The notes under the pieces: generated by a model
What the model saw: the letters and a program-made list of their open reading frames with translations, nothing else
Told to the model about the DNA's origin: nothing
Database searches by the model: none
Part shown: positions 8,116-16,746 of the stretch, one piece after another
Layout: the number at the start of each line of letters is the position of its first letter
Numbering within the stretch: the first letter of the stretch is position 1
Translations under genes and position numbers: made by a program
Assembly: GCF_036894955.1 (NCBI RefSeq)
Contig: NZ_CP145905.1
Coordinates: forward strand, 5,851,001 to 5,915,000
From: Paenibacillus sp. KS-LC4
GTDB taxonomy: Bacteria; Bacillota; Bacilli; Paenibacillales; Paenibacillaceae
Direction of reading: 5' to 3'
Length of the DNA: 64,000 nucleotides

Positions 8116-8742
8116 TTAAGCTTTCGCCCACTCCTTCTCCAGCATTTCCCATACGATCTGCTTGCGCGAGCTAAATTCCGACTGTTCATAAATCTGATTG
8201 GCCACGAGCAATCCATCCAGCAGCGTATAAAATACCACAATCATCTTCTCCACATTCTGCTTTGGAAAAATGCCTGCTTGCTGTCCTTCCAAAAATAATG
8301 CCCCTACGATGGTGTCTACTCGCCGCTCATGCTCCAAAAAATCGGTGCGAAACTGCTGCTGCAAATGCTTGGGCGGCATCAGCATCATCCGTTTCAGAAA
8401 CCACTGACCGACTGTCAGATGAGGGAAATCCGTGAAAAAATCATATACCTCGCGCAGCCGCCCCAGAACGGGCTTGCCTTGCGATTGCTGCATAAGCTCC
8501 TCAAATTTCATGCCTTCTTCGGCAATAACATCTGTACATAACGCCAAAAACAGCTGTTCCTTCGACTTAAAATGAGCATAGATAGACGGGGTTTTAATTT
8601 GAACCGCCTTGGCAATGTCAGACATTGACGTTCCTTCGTAGCCAAATTCGGTAAAGATCATCAAGGCAGCATGCTTAAGACGCTCTGCCGTTGCCTTTGA
8701 TGCCGGTATTTGTATGTTGTCCTTCTTCATAGCCTCATTCAC
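8116..8742 (-). CDS. TetR-family repressor of the SMR efflux genes
   Basis: A 208-residue protein. The TetR helix-turn-helix occupies about residues 20-65 (LKHAALMIFTEFGYEGTSM, then SIYAHFKSKEQLF), and an all-helical ligand domain follows. It is first in an operon with the two efflux genes, so it most likely represses all three. Its promoter has TTGACT-17-TAAAAT followed at once by an 18-base inverted repeat. The C-terminal domain resembles the TetR_C regions of repressors that sense hydrophobic cations. The inducer is unknown. Confidence 0.93.
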   Translation of the reverse strand: MNEAMKKDNIQIPASKATAERLKHAALMIFTEFGYEGTSMSDIAKAVQIKTPSIYAHFKSKEQLFLALCTDVIAEEGMKFEELMQQSQGKPVLGRLREVYDFFTDFPHLTVGQWFLKRMMLMPPKHLQQQFRTDFLEHERRVDTIVGALFLEGQQAGIFPKQNVEKMIVVFYTLLDGLLVANQIYEQSEFSSRKQIVWEMLEKEWAKA

Positions 8743-8764
8743 CTTTCGGCAATCACTATTTTAC

Positions 8765-8820
8765 CTAACGAACGTTAGTTAGTCTTTTTGTATTTTATGC
8801 TGCCTTTATCCAAAAGTCAA
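8765..8820 (-). promoter_or_regulatory. tetR promoter with TetR-type operator
   Basis: On the minus strand TTGACT (8815-8820) and TAAAAT (8792-8797) are 17 bases apart. CTAACGAACGTTAGTTAG at 8765-8782 is an 18-base inverted repeat with one mismatched pair. It covers the region just after the predicted transcription start, the usual position of an autorepressor site. Confidence 0.85.
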
Positions 8821-8904
8821 GGCCACAGGTTTAGTAACGCGTTTTGTCCCCCTACCGCCTTCTATGCTGCACACGCAATTGCGGCGGCGTTTACCTTTAC
8901 ATAC

Positions 8905-8985
8905 AAAAAAAGTCCCCCGCCGCTTGGAGTTGAACTGTGACCCATAAGAGGGTCACAGTCCACAGACAGCAGGAAGGACTTCTTT
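8905..8985 (-). terminator. Branched terminator of the stalk-domain gene
   Basis: On the minus strand AAGTCC (8976-8981) pairs with GGACTT (8910-8915) followed by seven T. Inside lies a perfect 9-base-pair hairpin CTGTGACCC/GGGTCACAG (8935-8958). It terminates the 9038-9733 gene before the tetR promoter. The internal hairpin is unusually elaborate for a terminator. Confidence 0.7.
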
Positions 8986-9037
8986 ATATCTATATTTCAA
9001 TATTCCTATAGTGAGGCGATTATTTTCCTCGCCAAGC

Positions 9038-9733
9038 TTATAGTTTAGCGACGCTCACTGCGATTTTTTCCATTTGCGCCTGAGTCAGCGCTTGGTCAGG
9101 GGAGCTGATGGTAATTGTGCGATCATCAAGCTGGAAGCTCAGCATTGGCAGATCGCTCGGCGTATACCATTTTGCTTTTACCCCATTCGACAGCACGACC
9201 TCCTTGCTTTCATAACCAGCCGAGTAGTCCCTTGGCGATACATTGACATTCATATGCTTGAAAATAACACTAACGCCGTCGCCCCCGGCGAACGATTTAA
9301 CAAAAGCATCTCCGGCTGCCATCTGCTTTGGCGCATAGGCTGTTTCAAAGCCTTCAAATGCCGCAAATTCCTGCTTGATCGCTTTAATTTGCGCATCGCT
9401 ATATTTGACCTCTGCATATTGCTCGGATGCTTGCTGCCCTTTGCCAATCAGCACCTGATTGTTTTTGGAATCATATTGAATCGGCGTATGGAGCGCTCCC
9501 GCAAGCGAGCGGACAGGCAAATACATTTTATCCTGATACATAATGGGAGAGAGCTTGCTGCCGTTCTCATCTTTCAGCGTATAAGCAGCCCCATCGACTT
9601 TGACGCTAATATTGCCGTTTAAATAGGCTGAGATTTTTTGCAGGCTCGCTCCAGCATATACGCCTGCCGCTCCTGTCAATGTCATTCCGACAACGACCAT
9701 AGATACAATTCCTTTTTTCATGTTGTTTTTCAT
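9038..9733 (-). CDS. Secreted stalk-domain protein (copper amine oxidase N-terminal-like domain)
   Basis: A 231-residue protein with a Sec signal peptide (residues 1-28, ending VYAGAS). A stalk domain follows at about 40-98 (VKVDGAAYTLKDENG, MYQDKMYLPVRSLAGAL, NNQVLIG), the module common in Paenibacillus cell-surface proteins and annotated as copper amine oxidase N-terminal-like. The C-terminal half has mixed helix and strand (WYTPSDLPMLSFQLDDRTITI) and I do not recognise it. It probably acts at the cell wall. AAGGAG lies 8 bases before the ATG. The gene is monocistronic, with its own terminator downstream. Confidence 0.85.
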   Translation of the reverse strand: MKNNMKKGIVSMVVVGMTLTGAAGVYAGASLQKISAYLNGNISVKVDGAAYTLKDENGSKLSPIMYQDKMYLPVRSLAGALHTPIQYDSKNNQVLIGKGQQASEQYAEVKYSDAQIKAIKQEFAAFEGFETAYAPKQMAAGDAFVKSFAGGDGVSVIFKHMNVNVSPRDYSAGYESKEVVLSNGVKAKWYTPSDLPMLSFQLDDRTITISSPDQALTQAQMEKIAVSVAKL

Positions 9734-10201
9734 TTTATGATCTCCTTTTGAATACTCCGTTTTTTTGTTTTATCTCTATATTTTATAATTTCAATTTTTG
9801 GACGCTCTAGCTGGACGGCTACCGCTATCCCTCCTTATATGCCGCCACTGCGTCCTCCCTGATGAATACAGTATATAAAGCGGATATCTCAAGACTACGT
9901 CCAGCTTGTATCTAACTTGTAAATAATATTGTGGGAGATATGTAAGAAACAATTGCAGCATATTATAGAAAAACTCCCTATATAGATTGCCGTGCAATCC
10001 TGTTGTACTCCCCACTCCTAAAATTTCACAATTCAAAATCCCAACTTTCTTAAGCCGCATTTTGTAAATGCTCGTTTCTTGAACTTCTATATCATAAAAG
10101 ATTACATAAAAAACGACGCCTGCAGAGTACAGACGCCAATTTTCATTCTGAATATTCGTATTAATCAGTTAATTTAAGATAATGCTTTATTATAAGTTTA
10201 T
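9734..10201. other. Gene-less stretch upstream of the stalk-domain gene
   Basis: AT-rich, with no convincing reading frame: an 89-codon minus-strand frame at 9791-10060 has no ribosome binding site and no recognisable composition. It holds the leader and promoter region of the stalk-domain gene and the terminator at 10108-10137. Confidence 0.6.
10108..10137 (-). terminator. Rho-independent terminator of the YiiX-like gene
   Basis: On the minus strand GGCGTCTG, a 7-base loop and CAGGCGTC (an 8-pair stem with two GU pairs) are followed by GTTTTTT. Confidence 0.8.
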
Positions 10202-10789
10202 TTATGAGACTTTGAAACTACCTACGTTATTCATTACGAAAGAAGCTTGAAAATCTAAAGGTGTCCATATACTTGTTGATGTTCCCGTTTTATAATTGCC
10301 TAAATAGGGTCTATCAATATTTGTATCTGCTCCATAATAGAAAGATTGCCAAATAAACTTTGTGCAGTAATTTGAGGATATAACACTCATTTTCAAATTC
10401 GACGTAAAGCTATACTCTGTAATTTTAGACACATTCTCCCGTGCCCATTTACCTGCTTTACCCCGTTCTAAATAAGGACCAACTGAACTTCCTTTATATA
10501 CATACACATCTAGAGTAGTACCAGAATCAAATCTGGATAGATAGGCAGTCAGAGACTCTCCTACTCCACCTGATGCAACAGCAGGCGTAGAATGATAAAT
10601 TTTACCATCATCTCCTACTATTGCTACGTGTCCAACAAAGAATGTTTGCCACCCTTTTGAACTATAAATAACATCTCCTGGTGAAACTACAAGTCCGCTA
10701 TTTGGATAGGTAGCTGCTTCCGCTTTTGGTACTGATAGTGTTAAAATAGAAACTATCAACAACAATAGTGCTGGGAAACATTTTTTCAC
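10202..10789 (-). CDS. Secreted YiiX/NlpC-P60-like cysteine hydrolase
   Basis: A 195-residue protein with a signal peptide cleaved after AEA at residue 25. GDVIYSSKGWQTFFVGHVAIVG (39-59) carries the candidate catalytic His54, and SNYCTKFIWQSF (139-150) carries the candidate Cys142. The His-before-Cys order is that of the permuted papain-like (YiiX/G6R) branch of the NlpC/P60 superfamily. Family members cleave amide or acyl bonds in cell wall or lipid substrates. The gene is more AT-rich than its neighbours, as is the adjacent divergent gene, so this pair may be a later arrival. It has its own terminator. Confidence 0.82.
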   Translation of the reverse strand: MKKCFPALLLLIVSILTLSVPKAEAATYPNSGLVVSPGDVIYSSKGWQTFFVGHVAIVGDDGKIYHSTPAVASGGVGESLTAYLSRFDSGTTLDVYVYKGSSVGPYLERGKAGKWARENVSKITEYSFTSNLKMSVISSNYCTKFIWQSFYYGADTNIDRPYLGNYKTGTSTSIWTPLDFQASFVMNNVGSFKVS

Positions 10790-10848
10790 AAAAATCCCTC
10801 TATATACTTTTTTTGTATAATTATACCATGGAAAGGTTGTTTGATCAA

Positions 10849-11184
10849 ATGTATAGAAAAAAAGTCGTTTTATTCTTTGCCATACTCGTATTTTTACTAA
10901 TCATACTCTATGCCTTTTTTTCCATTAAAGAATACCAACTCAAAAAAAGTGTCGTAGATTATCTTAAAGAGAAAAATTATCAAGAAAGCGAAATACTTAG
11001 CATAGATACCTCAATAGCAAAGGCTCCTGTCTTTTCGGCTAGAGTTATTTTTTTCGATGAACCGGACATTATCTATTATTATAGAAATAAAGATGGAAAA
11101 ATAATTCAGTACGGGACGCCTTCTAATCTTAAAAGCACTAACAATACTGACGAACAAAGCTTCAAACATCAAGAGCATCAGTAA
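10849..11184 (+). CDS. DUF3139-type single-pass membrane protein
   Basis: From the ATG at 10849 the product has 111 residues; upstream starts at 10828 and 10768 are open but less likely. Residues 5-23 form one membrane helix after MYRKK. A soluble domain follows with the pattern VVDYLKEKNYQESEILSID, then VIFFDEPDIIYYYRNKDGKIIQYG. This matches DUF3139 small Bacillales proteins, whose function is unknown. It is AT-rich and divergent from the secreted YiiX-like gene, sharing a short promoter region. The C-terminal 20 residues are polar and probably disordered. Confidence 0.72.
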   Translation: MYRKKVVLFFAILVFLLIILYAFFSIKEYQLKKSVVDYLKEKNYQESEILSIDTSIAKAPVFSARVIFFDEPDIIYYYRNKDGKIIQYGTPSNLKSTNNTDEQSFKHQEHQ

Positions 11185-11403
11185 GTGAATCTTGACTGTA
11201 TGGAAATATAAATTGCCGTCGTACATTTCGTATGCCCGCCTAAAACTTTTAAAAAAAGATAAGACATCCCTAAACCCTGTTTTATGCAGTGTTAAGGAAT
11301 GCCTAATCATTTTTTGGACTCTCATTTATAGAATTTCACCCTATTATTGTATCAAATTCAATAAAAGGAGCTAAGAGATGCCTGAGCCTAAACTACCCAC
11401 CTT

Positions 11404-12750
11404 TCAAACAAAGAACAGGTCACCCGGACTCAGCGAATAAACTCCCTTATAGCCCTCTTCCTTCAACACTTCAAGCAACTCATCCGTTCTAGGCTTAACG
11501 GCATGTGCCAGCACGACAGCACGGCTGGGCACCCGCTCCAGCATCTGGCGGACATCCGGCAAGCCCTGATGCACCTTATAGCAGATATGCTGCACCGGAA
11601 GCGGGAAGTCGGGGACTCCGCTGTCGCTTCCCCGCAGTGCCATTTCGCCATAAGAGCCGGAAGCGAGATGACCGGTCAGCAGTACGGCATGGCGGGATAC
11701 GCTCGCAAGCTGCTGGTAGTACCAGCGTGCAACCTCAGACTGCATCATGCCATCATTCGTAAAAATCAGGGAGCTGCCCTTGCCAGCAAGCGCCCTCAAG
11801 CGCTCCTCTTCACTTGCGACAATCGTTAGCCTGTCACTCGCCAGCAGCTTCTCTATACGAGCCAGCGCTCCGACATGAAGCCATTCAGGCAACGCAGTCA
11901 GCTGGCGGAGCGGCTCCATCAGCGCCCGCTCCACAATAAGCTGCGCCTCTGGGAAGCGCTCGCTCGCCCACAACAGCAGCTCCTGCCCTCTCCCGCTCGT
12001 CGGTACCGGATACAGCACAGAGCCCTGCGCCCGCAGCACCACTTCGGTTGCCTGCTCCAGCTCCGCCAGCCGAACCGCCTGTGAATCCGAATTCGCCCCG
12101 TAGGCTGCGTCGATGATTGCAAGATCCGCGATACATCTCGTCGCTGCAATCAGGCAGCGGGCGGCATCCGTCCCTTCACTTCCCTCGCCCATCATTCCTA
12201 GTTGCGGCTCATCTGCCGCAAGCAGAGCTGATTCCGCGGTGTAATCTCCCGAGAAATAAACCAGCTTTCCATGCCAATCCAGCGCTAACCACACCGCGCC
12301 CGGCAAATGCCCGCTGCGCCCCCACTTCATGCGCAGCCCCGGAAATACATTGCTCCATTCACCGGCGCTGGACCGCTCCTCCAAATAAGCATAGCGGATA
12401 GCCGCAATATGCTCTTCCCCATAAGGAAGCTCGGCAGCCTGCGAGCGGGCATAACGACCCCACGCCTGAAAATAACCCGGAAGCTGCTGCGCCGTCACGC
12501 GGCTCGTCCATACTTCACCTTCATAACCGTGCTTATACAGCAGCGGCAGCGCCATCGAATGATCCTCATGCGCATGCGATAAAAATACCGCTTTCAGCTG
12601 TGGAAGCACTTCCGGGCTAATGAGCGGATACTGGCCGCCGCCTTCTTTTTTCCCGCCGCAGTCCAGCAATACGGCCTCGTTCTTATATTGCAGCAAATAG
12701 CTGGAGCGTCCATGCTCGCCCGCTCCACCCCAAATGGTCAGTTGCATCAT
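11404..12750 (-). CDS. Beta-CASP-like MBL-fold metallo-hydrolase
   Basis: A 448-residue protein. HAHEDH at 59-64 is the zinc-binding motif of metallo-beta-lactamase-fold nucleases; SGHLPGA (His148) and FSGDYT (Asp169) add the expected further ligands. SVLYPVPTSGRGQELLLW in the middle resembles the beta-CASP insert of RNA-processing enzymes, and VLAHAVKP near the C-terminus supplies a late histidine. It starts three bases after the ABC permease stop, so it is the last gene of that importer operon. A nucleolytic activity follows from the family; the reason for its link to transport is unclear. Confidence 0.85.
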   Translation of the reverse strand: MMQLTIWGGAGEHGRSSYLLQYKNEAVLLDCGGKKEGGGQYPLISPEVLPQLKAVFLSHAHEDHSMALPLLYKHGYEGEVWTSRVTAQQLPGYFQAWGRYARSQAAELPYGEEHIAAIRYAYLEERSSAGEWSNVFPGLRMKWGRSGHLPGAVWLALDWHGKLVYFSGDYTAESALLAADEPQLGMMGEGSEGTDAARCLIAATRCIADLAIIDAAYGANSDSQAVRLAELEQATEVVLRAQGSVLYPVPTSGRGQELLLWASERFPEAQLIVERALMEPLRQLTALPEWLHVGALARIEKLLASDRLTIVASEEERLRALAGKGSSLIFTNDGMMQSEVARWYYQQLASVSRHAVLLTGHLASGSYGEMALRGSDSGVPDFPLPVQHICYKVHQGLPDVRQMLERVPSRAVVLAHAVKPRTDELLEVLKEEGYKGVYSLSPGDLFFV

Positions 12751-12753
12751 CAG

Positions 12754-14427
12754 CTATTCCACTTTCTGTTGTGAGCTAAAAACATTCATCGCCAGCAGCA
12801 GCACGGTTGTGACGCCGACCGTAATGACGGCCATCGCCATTCCCATCGACACCTCACCCTGCTCAAACTGGGCAAAAATATAGGTCGCCGACGTTTTCAT
12901 CGACGGCGGCAGCACGAGCAGCGACGCCACCAGCTCCCGATTGGATATGGTGAACGTCATCATCCAGCCCGCCAGCATGCCCGGCAGCAGCAGCGGCAGC
13001 AAAATCCGCCGCAGCACATAGAGCCTGCGCCCGCCAAACACTTGACCCGCCTGGAGCAGCATGGGGTCAATTTGCCCGTAGCTCGCTTTCACGTATTGCA
13101 CCGTGTATGGCAGGAACAAAATGACATACGTCAGCACAACCATGCCGTACGTATTATAAAGCGGAATCGGCATCCACTTTGCGTTCCATAACAGAATCAA
13201 ACCGACAACGATGACGATGCCCGGCACTGTATTCGGCAGCAGGCTGAGCAAATCAACCAGCTTCTGCCCCGGCGTACGCGAGCGCTGCACCGTCAGAGCG
13301 AACCATGTGCCAAGCACGACGGCAATCGTAGAGGCGACAATCGACAGGCCGAAGCTGTTCAACAGCGCATCCAGACTAGAAGACCCCGGCGTAAGCAGCT
13401 CCACATAATGCTGAAGCGTCAAATTGTCCCATGCCAGGCCTACGCCGCGCAGCTTCAAGAGCGATGCCGTAATAATCGAGAAATACGGGATGCCGATGGA
13501 GGCAATGAGCAGCACCGCAATATACAGCCAGCACAATGCACGACCCCAGCGGCTCATCGTCGTTGCCTGCTTGATGGCACCCTTCCCTCCGACTAAACGA
13601 TAGGAGTAGCGGCTGCTAATCGTGCTTTGGATATACCACATCACAAGGCATGCGGCGAGCAGCACCGAAGCAAGGGAAGTTGCCTTGCCAAAATCAATCG
13701 GCCAGTTGGAAATATATTTATGAATTTCCGAGGTCATGACGTAAAAGCCGATTTTGCGCCCAAAGGTCGCGGGTGTGCCGAACTCAGCAATCGTTTTTAC
13801 AAAAATGAGCAGGCTGCCCATAACGTAGCTGGACAGCAGCAGCGGCAGCACGATGCGCCGCAAGCGGTACAGAAAGCCGCCGCCATGTACCGCCGCAGCC
13901 TCCTCCATGCTGCCGCCGATTTGCAAAAGCGCATTGCGCAGCAGCAAATACAGAAACGGAAATAAATGCAGGCTCATAATCGCCACCATGCCGCCAAAGC
14001 TGAAGAAGGCGGGAGTGATAGCCGAAGCCGCCGGAATGAACTGCTCCATGTAGCCATTCGTCTGCATGAACAGCATCCAGCCCATTGACCCGATGTAAGG
14101 CGGAGTCATAAAGGGGATGAGCAGCACGATATCCAGCCACTTATGACGGCGCAGCGGTGTCTTCGCCATAACCCAGGCCAGCGGAAAGGCAAGCACCGTC
14201 GTGGCCGCGATGACGCATAGTCCAAGCCAAATCGAGTTAAACAGCACCTCGCTCAGCTCGCTCTGCCTAATGATTTGCAGCGGAGCTAGCAAATCCAGCC
14301 TCTCGTCGGTATATAAGCTCGTGCCAAATACGATTAGCAGCGGCGCAAGCACCAGCATGACGAGCAGCGCCAGCGCCAGCCCCATGCCGAGCCATGCATA
14401 GTTTTTGAATGTAGAGGATTGCATCAT
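12754..14427 (-). CDS. Fe(III)/phosphonate-type ABC transporter permease, fused two-domain
   Basis: A 557-residue protein with about 12 membrane helices and two permease domains. Each domain has an EAA-type loop (MEEAAAVHGGGFLYRLRRI in the first, MLLQAGQVFGGRRLYVLRR in the second). This fused layout is typical of FbpB/AfuB-type Fe3+ and some 2-aminoethylphosphonate or thiamin importers. It lies between the binding-protein gene and the metallo-hydrolase gene. AGGTGG precedes tandem ATG codons at 14427. The gap upstream of it holds tandem repeats and a large hairpin, so its expression relative to the binding protein is probably lowered. Confidence 0.93.
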   Translation of the reverse strand: MMQSSTFKNYAWLGMGLALALLVMLVLAPLLIVFGTSLYTDERLDLLAPLQIIRQSELSEVLFNSIWLGLCVIAATTVLAFPLAWVMAKTPLRRHKWLDIVLLIPFMTPPYIGSMGWMLFMQTNGYMEQFIPAASAITPAFFSFGGMVAIMSLHLFPFLYLLLRNALLQIGGSMEEAAAVHGGGFLYRLRRIVLPLLLSSYVMGSLLIFVKTIAEFGTPATFGRKIGFYVMTSEIHKYISNWPIDFGKATSLASVLLAACLVMWYIQSTISSRYSYRLVGGKGAIKQATTMSRWGRALCWLYIAVLLIASIGIPYFSIITASLLKLRGVGLAWDNLTLQHYVELLTPGSSSLDALLNSFGLSIVASTIAVVLGTWFALTVQRSRTPGQKLVDLLSLLPNTVPGIVIVVGLILLWNAKWMPIPLYNTYGMVVLTYVILFLPYTVQYVKASYGQIDPMLLQAGQVFGGRRLYVLRRILLPLLLPGMLAGWMMTFTISNRELVASLLVLPPSMKTSATYIFAQFEQGEVSMGMAMAVITVGVTTVLLLAMNVFSSQQKVE

Positions 14428-14436
14428 CAGACCACC

Positions 14437-14545
14437 TATCTATTGCCTGTCTATTGCCTAATCTATTGCCTGATCTATTGCCCGTCTTATGCTTGTCTTA
14501 TGCTTGTCTAATGCTTGTCTAATGCTTGTCTAATGCTTGTCTATT
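14437..14545. repeat. About ten degenerate 11-12-base tandem repeats
   Basis: Units such as ctgtctattgc, ctgatctattgc, ttgtcttatgc and ttgtctaatgc follow each other without interruption; the last three full units are identical (tctaatgcttg). The array lies in the non-coding gap between binding-protein and permease genes. Confidence 0.85.
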
Positions 14546-14552
14546 ACCAGCA

Positions 14553-14594
14553 CCGCCTGATACCTGCTGCCTTAAGGCAGCAAATATCAGGCGG
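14553..14594 (-). terminator. Large intercistronic hairpin after the binding-protein gene
   Basis: CCGCCTGATA (14553-14562) pairs perfectly with TATCAGGCGG (14585-14594). The enclosed TGCTGCC-TTAA-GGCAGCA is itself a perfect palindrome. There is no T-run, so it is more likely an mRNA-stabilising or attenuating hairpin 12 bases after the binding-protein stop than a full terminator. Confidence 0.8.
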
Positions 14595-14606
14595 CGGGTG
14601 TTCCCT

Positions 14607-15692
14607 TTATTTAAACAATTGGGTAAACTTCGTCGTCACGCTGTCGCTATTTTCGTTCATCCACTGCCAGTTCACATCGAAGGTAGGAATTGCGTCCACA
14701 CTTGCGCGATCCTTCGCCTCCACGTCCGAGCGGCCTGGGAGCAAATAAGCGCCAGTAACCATTTTTTGAGCATCATCAGACAGCAGATAGTCGATAAAAG
14801 CTTTAGCATTGTCCGCGTTTTTGGTTGTGCCGACAATAGCGGCTGGACGCGGGCTAATGACGCTGCCCTCTTTTGGATAAACAATATCAACTGGCTCGCC
14901 AGCCGCTTTCGCTTTGTACGCCATGTAATCAACGCCAGCCGCTACAACGGATTTCGCTCCTGTGATAACGGGATCAAGCGCCTCTTGATTCGCGCCAGCC
15001 ATCGCTACGCCGTTTTGCTTATAGCTTTCGAATAGCGACCAGCCGCCATCGCCCGATGCGCTCAAATAGCCGGAAATAAAATCAAGTGCCGAGCCGGACA
15101 ACGATGGATCAGGAATGTTAACCTTGCCGCTCCACTCCGGCTTAGCCAGATCGGCCCATGATGTTGGCGGCGTCTGTACAAGCTTCGTATTATACACAAT
15201 GCCAAGCGCAGAAGCGCTGTAGCTGAAATATTGACCATCCTTATCCGACCAGTCAGCAATCAGCTTGTCTGCATGAGCCGCTTCCGGATAGCTCATAAGA
15301 ATGCCATCCTCCTTCAAGCCCTGCATCGCCGGAAGGGATGCCAGTACAAGCACATCAACGGCCGGATTGGATTTTTCCGCTTCCATGCGAGCAAGAATTT
15401 TGCCCGTTGTGCCTTGGAACATTTCGACCTTCACGCCAGTCTTCGCTTCAAAGCCTTCCTTAATTTTGTTCGCAAGTCCTTCCGGTCCTGCGCTATATAC
15501 CACTACGCTGCCGCTCAGCTTTACCTCTGCCGGCTGCGCTTGCTCCGCTGCTGCAGAAGCAGCAGGAGTCGAAGGTGATGCAGATGGTTCACTGCTCGCT
15601 TGCCCATTGGTTGCTGCAGCTCCGCAGCCTGCTAAGCTGACTCCCATAAATGCGGTTAAAGCAAGCATCATGCCTTTTTTAGCTAATTTCAT
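14607..15692 (-). CDS. Fe(III)/phosphonate-type ABC substrate-binding lipoprotein
   Basis: A 361-residue protein with a lipoprotein signal (lipobox LAGC, Cys23) and a Ser/Ala/Pro-rich linker. The mature part has the FbpA-like order VVVYSAGPEGLANKIKEGFE, KTGVKVEMFQGTTGKIL, ALGIVYNTKL, WADLAKPEWSGKV and AAIVGTTKNADNAKAFIDYL. Members of this family bind Fe3+, 2-aminoethylphosphonate or other anions, and the ligand cannot be read reliably here. It is made with the ATPase encoded upstream and the permease downstream, and is anchored outside the membrane. GGGAGG precedes the ATG. Confidence 0.92.
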   Translation of the reverse strand: MKLAKKGMMLALTAFMGVSLAGCGAAATNGQASSEPSASPSTPAASAAAEQAQPAEVKLSGSVVVYSAGPEGLANKIKEGFEAKTGVKVEMFQGTTGKILARMEAEKSNPAVDVLVLASLPAMQGLKEDGILMSYPEAAHADKLIADWSDKDGQYFSYSASALGIVYNTKLVQTPPTSWADLAKPEWSGKVNIPDPSLSGSALDFISGYLSASGDGGWSLFESYKQNGVAMAGANQEALDPVITGAKSVVAAGVDYMAYKAKAAGEPVDIVYPKEGSVISPRPAAIVGTTKNADNAKAFIDYLLSDDAQKMVTGAYLLPGRSDVEAKDRASVDAIPTFDVNWQWMNENSDSVTTKFTQLFK

Positions 15693-15765
15693 TGGTAGTG
15701 CCTCCCGATTTTTCTTATTTTATATTTATGATTTAAAACCTATCGCCCACTTGTGCATGAAACCA

Positions 15766-16746
15766 CTACGACACTACTTCGTGTACATGCTCTGGCGAGG
15801 CGTATACCTGAACCTTATCGCCAACGAGCAGCCTTGACGGTGAATAGGCTGTCCAAATGCCCATATTCTCTTTCATCTCCAGCTCTACCTCATAACGGTC
15901 GCCCATGTAGCTGGCATGGCGCACCTCCGCCTCGAAGCGGTGGTCCTCCGCATCCGCCTCACGAAAGCGCACATGCTCAGGTCGCAGCATCCATTTGTCC
16001 TTCATAAGCCAATTGGACTTGCCGATAAAACGAGCGACGAAGGGATGCTCCGGGGCGCTATAGATTTGCTCCGGCGTGCCTTGCTGCAATATTTCTCCGC
16101 CTTGCAGCACGACAACCTCATCCGACATGCTCATCGCCTCCGTCTGATCATGGGTGACGTAAAGCGCCGTCACACCCGCTTCCTTCACCAGATGCAGCAG
16201 CTCTGCCCGCATCTCATCGCGCAGCAGCGCATCCAGCGCACTGAGCGGCTCGTCGAACAGCACGAGCTGCGGCTTCATGACGATCGCTCTGGCAAAAGCA
16301 ACGCGCTGCTGCTGTCCGCCGGACAGCTGATGGGGGTAGCGCTTCTCCATTCCCCCTAGACGGACAGTCTCGAGCGCGCCCAGCACCGCTTCCTGAAGCC
16401 CGGCTTTCATACCGGCTGCACGCAGGCCAAAGGCGACATTTTCAAACACCGTCATATGCGGCCAAAGCGCAAAATCTTGAAAAACCATTCCGAAATGCCG
16501 CTGATGAGCTGGTTTATTGATCCGCTTCATTTTGGAATAGTAGCATTCTCCATTCACATGAATCTCGCCGCCATCCGGGGTTTCAAGTCCTGCGAGCATT
16601 CGCAGCAGCGTCGTCTTGCCGCAGCCCGAAGGGCCAAGCAGCGTCGTAAAGCTGCCTTTGGCAATTGATAGGCTGGAAGGCCGCAGCGCCTGAACAGCAC
16701 CGAAGGACTTTTCCAAATGATTCATTACAATATGTCCCATATGCAT
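15766..16746 (-). CDS. Fe(III)/phosphonate-type ABC transporter ATPase
   Basis: A 326-residue ATPase. Walker A is GPSGCGKT at 38-45, the signature LSGGQQQRVA at 141-150 and Walker B LVLFDEP at 161-167, followed by the H-loop YVTHDQTEAM. The last 90 residues form a TOBE-type domain, as in PotA/FbpC/CysA proteins. It is the first gene of the importer operon and lies divergent from the LysR regulator. Three in-frame starts are close together (16746, 16740, 16725); the spacing from CAGG slightly favours 16740. It powers the permease encoded at 12754-14427. Confidence 0.95.
   Translation of the reverse strand: MHMGHIVMNHLEKSFGAVQALRPSSLSIAKGSFTTLLGPSGCGKTTLLRMLAGLETPDGGEIHVNGECYYSKMKRINKPAHQRHFGMVFQDFALWPHMTVFENVAFGLRAAGMKAGLQEAVLGALETVRLGGMEKRYPHQLSGGQQQRVAFARAIVMKPQLVLFDEPLSALDALLRDEMRAELLHLVKEAGVTALYVTHDQTEAMSMSDEVVVLQGGEILQQGTPEQIYSAPEHPFVARFIGKSNWLMKDKWMLRPEHVRFREADAEDHRFEAEVRHASYMGDRYEVELEMKENMGIWTAYSPSRLLVGDKVQVYASPEHVHEVVS

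Noticed and set aside
9791..10060. An 89-codon minus-strand frame
   Set aside because: No ribosome binding site precedes it, and neither its sequence nor its composition resembles a protein family.
11192..11374. A 60-codon frame after the DUF3139 gene
   Set aside because: No ribosome site and no recognisable feature; it lies in an AT-rich gap.
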